Assembly (NCBI GenBank): GCA_937901055.1
Contig: CALCGO010000060.1
Span: forward strand, 1-6,923
From: an uncultured Rhodobacterales bacterium
GTDB lineage: Bacteria > Pseudomonadota > Alphaproteobacteria > Rhodobacterales > Rhodobacteraceae
Reading direction: 5' to 3'
Length of the DNA stretch: 6,923 nucleotides
Of the stretch, positions 1-4,995 are shown in pieces. How positions within the stretch are numbered: the stretch's first letter is position 1; each line of letters opens with the position of its first letter. The notes under the pieces are model-generated. The model saw only the letters and a list, made by a program, of their open reading frames with translations, did no database searches and was not told where the DNA came from. The position numbers were made by a program, and so were the translations under genes.

Positions 1-154
1 TTGCAGTTTCTTCGACTTCAATCACATAGGCTGCTTCGGTTTCACCGTGGCCACTCGGGTTGTAGATTACTTCTGCGCCCCATTTAACCAATAGAAAAAT
101 CAAGAGGCTGCCGCAAACGCCGCCGACAATCTTTGTTCCTGTCATCGTATCCAT
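1..154 (-). CDS. Membrane-anchored cytochrome c family protein (c552/CycM-like), N-terminal part only
   Basis: The first 51 codons are visible and the gene runs off the left edge. The start is the ATG at 154-152, with AAGGTG a few bases upstream on the minus strand; a second in-frame ATG lies at 145-143. After MDTMTGTK there is one hydrophobic segment (about residues 9-31, containing GGVCGSLLIFLLVKW), followed by a soluble, acidic stretch with SGHGE and AYVIEVEE. This matches the uncleaved N-terminal anchor plus acidic linker of the membrane-bound cytochrome c552 family in Paracoccus and Rhodobacteraceae, which shuttles electrons from the bc1 complex to terminal oxidases on the periplasmic side. 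The haem motif CxxCH would lie outside the window, so it cannot be checked. The position divergent from prephenate dehydratase fits my recollection of related genomes. The identification rests on the anchor and context only. Confidence 0.72.
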   Translation of the reverse strand, partial: MDTMTGTKIVGGVCGSLLIFLLVKWGAEVIYNPSGHGETEAAYVIEVEETA

Positions 155-282
155 AAGTGTTTTCACCTTGTCTATGGGCGGGGCTGCGCCCCCTTAATAT
201 GCTGTGGAGTGTTCTAGCCGCTTCCCCTATGCTTTTGCAAGGTATAGAAGCGCGACGAAACGACCGATCTAGGATGTAACTG
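155..282. promoter_or_regulatory. Divergent intergenic region between cytochrome c and pheA
   Basis: These 128 bases must hold the promoters of both flanking, divergently transcribed genes. I see a short GC hairpin, GGGGC-TGC-GCCCC at 180-192, close to the cytochrome ribosome-binding site, and AGGA at 271-274 as the pheA Shine-Dalgarno sequence eight bases before its ATG. No convincing -35/-10 pair could be assigned on either strand. Confidence 0.5.
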
Positions 283-1119
283 ATGACAAATGTAATTTCT
301 TTCCAAGGCGAGCCGGGCGCGTATTCGCACCAAGCATGCGTAGAGATGTATCCGGATATGGAAGCGTTGCCGTGTAACACCTTTGAAGGGGCGGTTGCGG
401 CGGTCAAAGAAGGACGTGCGGAACTGGCGATGTTGCCGGTTGAAAACTCGACCTACGGGCGGGTTGCGGACATCCATCATCTGCTGCCGGAAACGGGTTT
501 ACACATCATCGGTGAACACTTTGTACGTGTTCACATCAATCTGATGGTGGTTCCGGGCACGAAGCTGGAACAGGTCAAACATGCGATGAGCCATACGGTT
601 CTGCTGGGTCAATGCCGTTCGTTTCTGAAAGAGCATTCGATTGCGCCACGTACAGGGGTGGATACCGCTGGATCTGCAAAACAAGTGGCCGATGATGGCA
701 ATCCCGAGATGGGGGCGCTGGCGTCTGAACTGGCGGGATCGATCTACGGATTGGAGACTTTGGCCGAGAATATCGAAGATAATCAGCATAACACTACGCG
801 GTTTCTGGTGATGTCCCCCGAGCCCAAACGCCCGACAGGTGAAAACCTAATGACGACGTTTGTGTTTCAGGTCCGCAATATTCCGGCGGCGCTTTATAAA
901 GCGATGGGCGGGTTCGCGACGAACGGTGTGAATATGGTGAAACTTGAAAGCTATATGGTTGATGGAAGTTTCACAGCGACACAGTTTTACGCGGATATCG
1001 AGGGTCACCCGGGTGAGCCAGCGGTTGATCGGGCGTTAGAGGAGCTGGGATATTTCACCACACACCTCGATATTTTGGGTGTGTACCCAAGGGCCGAGTT
1101 CCGCAAATCGGTCAGCTAA
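283..1119 (+). CDS. pheA: Prephenate dehydratase (stand-alone, with ACT domain)
   Basis: Converts prephenate to phenylpyruvate with loss of water and CO2, the committed step to phenylalanine, in the cytoplasm. The 278-residue protein has the typical two-part build. The periplasmic-binding-protein-like catalytic domain covers about residues 4-180: FQGEPGAYSHQA near the start, PVENSTYGRV at 52-61, and the catalytic TRF motif at 172-174. A C-terminal ACT domain (about 191-269) binds phenylalanine for feedback inhibition: ALYKA at 203-207 corresponds to the GALxxx loop, and KLESY at 220-224 sits where ESRP is found in the family. There is no chorismate mutase domain, unlike the enterobacterial P-protein, which is normal for alphaproteobacteria. 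The ATG at 283 is set by AGGA at 271-274. Its TAA overlaps the stop codon of the convergent SRPBCC gene. The initiation region resembles that of the short ORF at 4865. Confidence 0.96.
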   Translation: MTNVISFQGEPGAYSHQACVEMYPDMEALPCNTFEGAVAAVKEGRAELAMLPVENSTYGRVADIHHLLPETGLHIIGEHFVRVHINLMVVPGTKLEQVKHAMSHTVLLGQCRSFLKEHSIAPRTGVDTAGSAKQVADDGNPEMGALASELAGSIYGLETLAENIEDNQHNTTRFLVMSPEPKRPTGENLMTTFVFQVRNIPAALYKAMGGFATNGVNMVKLESYMVDGSFTATQFYADIEGHPGEPAVDRALEELGYFTTHLDILGVYPRAEFRKSVS

Positions 1120-1580
1120 AGGCTGGCTTTATGCTCTGCTGCCAAGCGTTTGGCGAATTTTTTCATTTCGGTGTTCATGCGTTTGTTAATGCGGCGGCGT
1201 GCCAGCCGGATTGTGTTAAACACCAAGCTTGTCGCAAAGCTGCGCGATTTGGCCACCACCTGCAGGTCTAGTCGGCAGGAGGTTGTATCGAGTGGCTTGA
1301 TGGTCAGGGACATGACCCCCTCGTATTTCAAGCTAGCGGATTTGTAGGATAAGGTGCGCGGCGGGATATATTCACTTAGCTCTGCGGAAAAACGACGCGC
1401 GCGGCCCCGCACGGGCACTGAAATATCCCAGCGCGTACCGATCCGCACAGGTAGGCGGCCTTGGCGCTTGAAGCTGAAACCGGTTGGGCCAGAATGGTTT
1501 TCGAATTTTTTGAAATCGGTGATGCGGGCGAAAACATAGTCCGCTGGCGCATTGATTTCTTGAGAATGTTTGAATTGCAT
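1116..1580 (-). CDS. SRPBCC (START/Bet v1-fold) family protein
   Basis: A 154-residue protein. It opens with MQFKHSQEINAPADYVFARITDFKKFE, the usual start of the SRPBCC fold: a first beta strand, then APAxxVF into the first helix. Further on there is a WDISVPVRGRARRF strand pair and a long basic C-terminal helix (from about residue 118, rich in R and K, with RRRINKRM). Members bind hydrophobic ligands or act as polyketide cyclase/dehydrase-like or chaperone proteins; no catalytic residue can be assigned, so the function is unknown. The start is placed at 1580, where homology-like sequence begins, seven bases after the nudC stop. It has only a weak Shine-Dalgarno sequence, so translation is probably coupled to nudC. 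An open frame continues upstream to 1715, but that part is only the nudC region in another frame. The stop codon overlaps the pheA stop on the other strand. Confidence 0.82.
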   Translation of the reverse strand: MQFKHSQEINAPADYVFARITDFKKFENHSGPTGFSFKRQGRLPVRIGTRWDISVPVRGRARRFSAELSEYIPPRTLSYKSASLKYEGVMSLTIKPLDTTSCRLDLQVVAKSRSFATSLVFNTIRLARRRINKRMNTEMKKFAKRLAAEHKASL

Positions 1581-1587
1581 CCGCGAG

Positions 1588-2541
1588 CTATAACCTATCC
1601 GCCAACCAGCGTTCCAGCAGAAATTGTGCAATGGAACCTTTTCTGGATGGCAGTAATTGCGGATCGTTCCCAGCAAACGAGTTCGCGACATCTTCACGGC
1701 TAACCCATTTAGCATCTTCGATTTCTACTGGATCGAGGGTCAGGTCAGTATTTAATGCTTCGGCGATACACCCGATCATCAGCGATGTCGGGAATGGCCA
1801 TGGTTGGCTGGCGAGGTACCCAACGTTGCCGATCCGCACACCGGATTCCTCAAACACTTCGCGGCGTACGGCTTCCTCGACCCCTTCACCGGGTTCCATG
1901 TAGCCTGCCAGCAACGAATACATGCCTTCGGGCCAATGCGGCGAGCGGCCTAGAAGTACATCATTGCCGTGTGTCACCAGCATGATCACAACAGGGTCGG
2001 TGCGGGGGAAATGCATGTGGGCACAGGCAGGGCAAAGGCGTTGCCAGCCGCCTTGTGAAACCATCGTCGGGGCGCCGCAATTCGCGCAAAAACGGTGGTT
2101 CAGGTGCCATGCGAATATGCCTTTGGCGGTGGCGGCATCGCCAGCATCGTCGTGGGTCAGGTCAGCCATGATGGAGCGCAAGTCGATGAATTTGACCGTA
2201 TCGGGAACGCTAGGGTGTTGGTTGCGACTTTCATCGCGGAACTTGCCCATCTCGTCTTTGTCGGCGTTTTCATCCTGCCAAGACGACACGTCATAGGCAA
2301 ACCGCGGTTCACCGTCTTGCAGACCAAGAAAAATCGGGGCCTCTATGGCTTCTTTCAGGATTTCGGTGTCCAGCGGTAACCAAGCCAACGTGGGCGCACC
2401 CGACACATCAACCAACGGCTTGCCGTGCCACAAGGGCAGGGCGCGCGCGTTTGGGTGTTCGAGAAGACCGTCGTCGCCACGTAGATGGGCGGCGCGGTCC
2501 AATGTGCCACCCGCGAAGGTGACGGTCTCGTTGTCTTGCAT
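1588..2541 (-). CDS. nudC: NADH pyrophosphatase / NAD(+) diphosphatase (Nudix)
   Basis: Hydrolyses NAD(H) to NMN(H) and AMP, and in characterised homologues removes NAD caps from RNA 5' ends. The 317-residue protein carries the full NudC signature. A zinc ribbon has C152, C155, C170 and C173 (FCANCG and LCPAC). The Nudix box occupies 213-235 and fits GX5EX7REUXEEXGU exactly (G213, E219, R227-E228, E231-E232, G234). The family-specific SQPWPFP motif follows at 245-251, which separates NudC from other Nudix hydrolases. It is longer than the E. coli enzyme (about 257 residues), partly through a divergent N-terminal domain and a charged stretch at about 90-110. The start at 2541 is fixed by a strong AGGAGG on the minus strand at 2546-2551; the longer frame to 2706 has no such support. 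It lies 85 bases behind the SDR gene and seven bases before the SRPBCC gene, so it is probably part of the same operon. Confidence 0.95.
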   Translation of the reverse strand: MQDNETVTFAGGTLDRAAHLRGDDGLLEHPNARALPLWHGKPLVDVSGAPTLAWLPLDTEILKEAIEAPIFLGLQDGEPRFAYDVSSWQDENADKDEMGKFRDESRNQHPSVPDTVKFIDLRSIMADLTHDDAGDAATAKGIFAWHLNHRFCANCGAPTMVSQGGWQRLCPACAHMHFPRTDPVVIMLVTHGNDVLLGRSPHWPEGMYSLLAGYMEPGEGVEEAVRREVFEESGVRIGNVGYLASQPWPFPTSLMIGCIAEALNTDLTLDPVEIEDAKWVSREDVANSFAGNDPQLLPSRKGSIAQFLLERWLADRL

Positions 2542-2626
2542 GGTATCCTCCTGAGTTTGGGGGAGGGTGCGGGAAATATTGGTTGGCCGCAACCCAAGAA
2601 CGTCGATCCGGTAAAGTATGGAATGT

Positions 2627-3256
2627 TTAGGTGGAAATCCCGACAGCACGATGCAGATAACCCGTTTCGGATAGCTGGCGTGTAAGAAAACCAGCCACGT
2701 CAGCACGCGAAATCTTTAGGGATAGGTTCGGCTCACCGACTTTAATATCCTCTTTGAAAGCGCCGGATGCAGGCCCATCGGTGAAAGCGCTCGGGCGTGC
2801 TATTGTCCAATCTAAACCGCTGGCGCGTACGTGATCTTCTTGCAGTTCATGATCTAGAAAAACCGGGCGTAGCAGGAAACCGAACATGATATACTTCCAG
2901 AAGAAGTTCAGGTTTTCCCAACTTTCATGTGCGCCAAGCGTTGATTGGCATATCAGGCGACGCACGCCGTGTTCGTGCATGGCTTGAATGACGTTTAGCG
3001 TACCCTGCGAACGAATGGTGCTTTTGCGGGATTTGCCGGACCCGATCGCGATGATGACGCCGTCATGGCCGCGAACGGCGCTTGAGACCGCGGTCAGATC
3101 CATCGCGTCGCCTGCGCATAAAGTCAGGTTCGGGTGTTTGAGGCCGAGTTTTTCAGGGCTGCGCGCGAATGCGGTGACAGTATGACCTTCGCTGAGTGTA
3201 CGTTCCACGACGAGTCGTCCGACTGTTCCGGTTGCTCCGAATACGATGATGTTCAT
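2627..3256 (-). CDS. Atypical short-chain dehydrogenase / NAD(P)H-binding oxidoreductase (BLVRB/NmrA-like)
   Basis: A 209-residue, single-domain Rossmann protein. The dinucleotide-binding loop is GATGTVG at 7-13 (GxxGxxG), right at the N terminus. R32, just after the second strand (AFARSPEKL), suggests a preference for NADP(H). GD at 49-50, STLGA at 105-109, DHELQE at 135-140 and LDWTIARPSAFTDGP at 148-162 are the pattern of the atypical SDR a5 group, which includes flavin reductase/biliverdin IX-beta reductase-like and NmrA-like proteins; it lacks the classical YxxxK catalytic pair. The substrate is unknown. The start at 3256 has AGGAG eight bases or so upstream on the minus strand. It is divergent from a TetR gene, and the shared 81-base gap is full of palindromes, so it is the most likely target of that regulator. 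nudC follows downstream on the same strand. Confidence 0.86.
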   Translation of the reverse strand: MNIIVFGATGTVGRLVVERTLSEGHTVTAFARSPEKLGLKHPNLTLCAGDAMDLTAVSSAVRGHDGVIIAIGSGKSRKSTIRSQGTLNVIQAMHEHGVRRLICQSTLGAHESWENLNFFWKYIMFGFLLRPVFLDHELQEDHVRASGLDWTIARPSAFTDGPASGAFKEDIKVGEPNLSLKISRADVAGFLTRQLSETGYLHRAVGIST

Positions 3257-3273
3257 TTTGTTCTCCTGTTTCG

Positions 3274-3302
3274 AGATTTTGAATCACTTGACACCATGTC
3301 AA
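3274..3302 (-). promoter_or_regulatory. Candidate promoter of the SDR gene
   Basis: On the minus strand TTGACA (3302-3297) is a perfect -35 and lies inside the first palindrome. Seventeen bases on is AAATCT (3279-3274), a poor -10 match. The spacing is right, and the position ahead of the AGGAG and ATG at 3256 makes sense. A TetR bound at the palindrome would cover the -35 and block transcription. This is an inference from motif and spacing. Confidence 0.4.
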
Positions 3303-3304
3303 GT
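3286..3304. promoter_or_regulatory. Putative TetR operator O1 (perfect palindrome)
   Basis: ACTTGACACCATGTCAAGT is a perfect inverted repeat of 8 bp with a 3-bp centre (centre at 3295). It lies in the gap between the divergent SDR and tetR genes, where TetR-family operators normally lie. It is the best of three related sites. Confidence 0.78.
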
Positions 3305-3320
3305 TGACGCCGTGTCAATT
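3302..3320. promoter_or_regulatory. Putative TetR operator O2
   Basis: AGTTGACGCCGTGTCAATT has the same 8-3-8 architecture as O1, with six of eight arm positions paired and the same TTGAC/GTCAA core. Its centre at 3311 is 16 bases from that of O1, and the outer three bases overlap O1. It contains the likely -35 element of tetR. Confidence 0.68.
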
Positions 3321-3332
3321 AGACGGTACTTT
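3304..3332 (+). promoter_or_regulatory. Candidate tetR promoter
   Basis: TTGACG (3304-3309), a 17-base spacer and TACTTT (3327-3332) form a plausible sigma70-type promoter. Its expected start of transcription falls at about 3338-3341, on or beside the tetR ATG at 3338, which implies a leaderless or almost leaderless mRNA. The -10 matches the consensus only partly. Confidence 0.38.
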
Positions 3333-3346
3333 ACAGCATGTCAAGT
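3328..3346. promoter_or_regulatory. Putative TetR operator O3 overlapping the tetR start codon
   Basis: ACTTTACAGCATGTCAAGT matches O1 at 17 of 19 positions, and seven of eight arm positions pair. The tetR ATG (3338-3340) lies in its centre, so the start of the gene is itself half of an operator. Binding here would also cover the candidate -10 and transcription start. Confidence 0.68.
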
Positions 3347-3931
3347 AAAAGCCCTGAAACCCGAACCCGCATATTGGAATCCGCACTGACGCTGCTTGAG
3401 GCGGGCGCGGCAAGCGGTGTGCGAATGTCGGATATTGCGAAGGCGACCGGGATTAGCCGACAAGCGTTATATTTGCATTTTCCCAATCGGGCGGACTTGT
3501 TGGTCGCGACAACGCGATATCTGGATGATGTTAAGGATGTTGATGTGCGACTGGCCGCCAGCCGATCGAGTGGCAGCGGGGTGGAGCGTTTGAGTGCATT
3601 CGTAACCGCGTGGGGGAACTACATTCCGGAAATCTACGGCGTCGCTAAAGCCCTGATGGCAATGCTGGATACCGACGCTGCCGCGAAATCTGCATGGAAC
3701 AACAGAATGCAGGCCATGAGGGAAGGGTGTGAAGCGGCGGTAGCAGCGCTTGCCGAGGACGGTGTGCTTTTACCGCAGTATTCAGTCGAACAGGGGACGG
3801 ACCTGCTGTGGGTGCTACTTTCAGTACGCAACTGGGAGCAAATGAGATTTGAATGTGGTTGGTCGCAAGCGCAGTATATCTCTATGGTTGGCGCTGTCGC
3901 GCACCGGATGCTTGTGTCTACAGAAGTGTGA
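3338..3931 (+). CDS. TetR/AcrR family transcriptional regulator
   Basis: A 197-residue protein of typical TetR size. The N-terminal DNA-binding domain (about residues 5-55) begins with ETRTRILESALTLLEAG (helix 1). Its helix-turn-helix, at about 29-50, reads RMSDIAKATGISRQALYLHF, a textbook TetR pattern. The C-terminal part is all-helical and not similar to any ligand class I recognise, so the inducer is unknown. The gene diverges from the SDR and has three palindromic sites between the two, which points to local autoregulation and control of the SDR operon. There is no good Shine-Dalgarno sequence before the ATG (only AGACGG, 11 bases away), which agrees with a leaderless start. It ends two bases before the stop of the convergent hemolysin III gene. 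Confidence 0.92.
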   Translation: MSSKSPETRTRILESALTLLEAGAASGVRMSDIAKATGISRQALYLHFPNRADLLVATTRYLDDVKDVDVRLAASRSSGSGVERLSAFVTAWGNYIPEIYGVAKALMAMLDTDAAAKSAWNNRMQAMREGCEAAVAALAEDGVLLPQYSVEQGTDLLWVLLSVRNWEQMRFECGWSQAQYISMVGAVAHRMLVSTEV

Positions 3932-3933
3932 GA

Positions 3934-4593
3934 CTACGTCGCGCTGCCGTGGGTTCCCAAAACTATGGCGATATAAAAACATACCGAGGCGACCAAAACG
4001 AAACCATGCCAAATGGCGCGGGAAAACTTCAGCGACTTCCACACGTAAAAAATCACACCAAGTGTGTAGGTCAAACCACCCCCGACAATAAGCGCGGTTG
4101 CGGCGACGGGCAGAACAGGCACCAAAGACCAAATCAGAATGACGCTTAACCAGCCCATTATTAGGTAAAGTACCGTTCCCGCTTTGCCCGGTGTGCGCCA
4201 GAAAAACAGTTTTCGGATCACCCCGAATGCGGCCAGACCCCAGACGATTGCTAGTACTAGGTACGATGTAAGGCTGCCGATCAGCACCACTAGTGGTGTG
4301 TATGTTCCGGCAATTTTAAGGTAGATGGCGGCGTGATCAATCCTGCGAAATACGGCGCGCGGGCTTTCCCACGGGCTCATATTATAAAGCGCGGAGGCGC
4401 TGAAAGTTGCGATCATGGCGATGCTATAAACAATCAGCGAAGCGATTTGTCCGCCGCCGAGTTTGTCGAAGTTCCAAACGGCCAGAAATACAGCGCCGAA
4501 AATGGCACCGGATACGCCAAGAATATGCATGGTGCCGTCAGCAATGCGTTCGGAACGTGTGTAGGTCGGGTAAACTGGGTTTGGTTTTTGCAT
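3934..4593 (-). CDS. Hemolysin III / PAQR family integral membrane protein
   Basis: A 219-residue, very hydrophobic protein with about seven membrane segments (roughly 24-42, 50-70, 86-106, 109-126, 138-158, 162-184, 194-212). The family motifs are present in order: ERIADGTMHILG at 15-26, SALYN at 67-71, RRIDHAAIY at 83-91 followed by IAGTYTP, and AIWHGFVLVAS at 193-203. Homologues are called hemolysin III after a Bacillus protein, but the physiological role in most bacteria is uncertain; the superfamily includes adiponectin receptors with a zinc-dependent hydrolase-like site. Here the S-x3-H motif is S67-x3-N71 and the H-x3-H motif is R192-x3-H196, so two of three metal-binding histidines are gone, while S67 and D86 remain. 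Start at 4593; AAGG lies only three bases before the ATG, so the ribosome-binding site is poorly spaced. Convergent with tetR, two bases apart. Confidence 0.9.
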   Translation of the reverse strand: MQKPNPVYPTYTRSERIADGTMHILGVSGAIFGAVFLAVWNFDKLGGGQIASLIVYSIAMIATFSASALYNMSPWESPRAVFRRIDHAAIYLKIAGTYTPLVVLIGSLTSYLVLAIVWGLAAFGVIRKLFFWRTPGKAGTVLYLIMGWLSVILIWSLVPVLPVAATALIVGGGLTYTLGVIFYVWKSLKFSRAIWHGFVLVASVCFYIAIVLGTHGSAT

Positions 4594-4736
4594 AGGCCTT
4601 AGATATCACGCGCGTTTGGGAATGGAATGTTGACCTCGGGGAAAGCTTGGTGATCTAGGTGGAAATTTGCCGAGCTATCGATTTTAGCGGTTACGACTCC
4701 TCTTGCGTTTGCGCTTCGGGATTGTTAATTGATGAT
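4594..4736. other. Intergenic region upstream of hemolysin III and ffs
   Basis: This 143-base divergent gap has no credible ORF. It must carry the promoter of the minus-strand membrane protein and that of the plus-strand SRP RNA. Only the latter gives a recognisable candidate. Confidence 0.5.
4703..4730 (+). promoter_or_regulatory. Candidate promoter of the SRP RNA gene
   Basis: TTGCGT (4703-4708) and TTAATT (4725-4730) are separated by 16 bases, and the -10 ends about seven bases before the predicted 5' end of the RNA at 4737. The -35 resembles the TTG-C-rich type common in alphaproteobacteria. It is supported mainly by position. Confidence 0.42.
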
Positions 4737-4832
4737 CGAGAGGTTGGCGCGGGCGAGCGCCTCGCCAACCTGGTCAGATCCGGAAGGAAGCAGCCATAAC
4801 GAGTCCCGTTTGGGTCGTTGTCCAGCCTCTCA
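4737..4832 (+). ncRNA. ffs: Signal recognition particle RNA, small bacterial type (4.5S)
   Basis: The RNA partner of Ffh, needed to target nascent inner-membrane proteins to FtsY and the translocon. The diagnostic domain IV is at 4771-4795: TGGTCAG, then ATCCGGAAGGAAGCAGCC with the GGAA tetraloop closed by TCC/GGA. It is followed by the conserved CATAACGAGTCCCG seen in alphaproteobacterial SRP RNAs. The ends are set by the outer helix: GAGAGGTTGG at 4738-4747 pairs with CCAGCCTCTC at 4822-4831 (one G-U pair), giving about 96 bases, the normal length of the small class. One loop base differs from the common form (CAGAT in place of CAGGT). The 5' arm can also fold on itself through GGTTGGCG (4742-4749) and CGCCAACC (4763-4770). 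No U-run terminator follows, so the 3' end may be made by processing. The exact ends are uncertain by a few bases. Confidence 0.95.
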
Positions 4833-4849
4833 CCTTGAAACGCCTGCAT

Positions 4850-4855
4850 AGGAGG
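4850..4855 (+). promoter_or_regulatory. Perfect Shine-Dalgarno of the short ORF
   Basis: AGGAGG stands nine bases before the ATG at 4865. It is stronger than the ribosome-binding sites of most annotated genes in this window. It also decides the start: the in-frame ATG at 4856 directly abuts it and would be too close. The CCTCC at 4882-4886 inside the ORF could mask it. Confidence 0.65.
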
Positions 4856-4864
4856 ATGAGTTTT

Positions 4865-4900
4865 ATGACAAATGTAATCACCCTCCGGGCGTGCCGTTAG
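4865..4900 (+). CDS. Short leader-type ORF, 11 residues (MTNVITLRACR)
   Basis: The ORF is ATG to TAG, 11 codons, preceded by AGGAGG at ideal distance. It is too short for a fold, so if translated it is most likely a regulatory leader peptide for the rsgA operon. It ends Arg-Ala-Cys-Arg-stop, with one Cys codon and two Arg codons in the last four. The first 14 bases equal those of pheA (MTNVI). Its codons 6-9 (CCTCCGGGCG region) are complementary to a segment 64 bases downstream, so a ribosome on the ORF would change the fold of the leader. I know of no described family with this exact sequence. The alternative is that it is a chance ORF next to a purine-rich run. Confidence 0.5.
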   Translation: MTNVITLRACR

Positions 4901-4995
4901 GCCGCGTATGGCCGCTATGCTAGCAAGCCCGATGAAATTAGACCTCGCGCAAATCGCCGGAGGTTCGCAACAATTTTATCCAAGGCTTAATCATA

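Larger units (their letters stand above)
4833..4995 (+). other. Leader region between ffs and rsgA
   Basis: These 163 bases separate the SRP RNA from rsgA. They hold a short ORF with its own strong ribosome-binding site, a tandem near-repeat (GCCGCGTATG at 4901-4910 and GCCGCTATG at 4911-4919), and two segments able to pair: CCTCCGGGCG at 4882-4891 with CGCCGGAGG at 4955-4963 (nine pairs, one bulge). I found no convincing promoter for rsgA and no intrinsic terminator here. Confidence 0.55.

Noticed and set aside
180..192. GGGGC-TGC-GCCCC hairpin as a terminator
   Set aside because: The stem is only 5 bp, there is no T-run on either strand, and it lies between divergent genes where no terminator is needed.
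1581..1715. N-terminal extension of the SRPBCC frame to 1715
   Set aside because: It lies inside the 3' end of nudC in another frame, and the conserved fold begins only at the Met at 1580.
2581..2594. GGTTG-GCCG-CAACC hairpin between the SDR gene and nudC as a terminator or attenuator
   Set aside because: A 5-bp stem without a following U-run on the minus strand is too weak to call.
2542..2706. N-terminal extension of the nudC frame to 2706
   Set aside because: The extension overlaps the SDR gene, shows no family similarity, and the internal ATG at 2541 has a strong AGGAGG at the right distance.
4901..4919. Tandem near-repeat GCCGCGTATG/GCCGCTATG
   Set aside because: Two copies of about ten bases with one indel are too short to be called a repeat element; it is noted only as part of the leader region.
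4959..4963. GGAGG as the ribosome-binding site of rsgA from an earlier start
   Set aside because: It is 32 bases from the ATG at 4996, and no ATG, GTG or TTG in the rsgA frame follows it at a usable distance.
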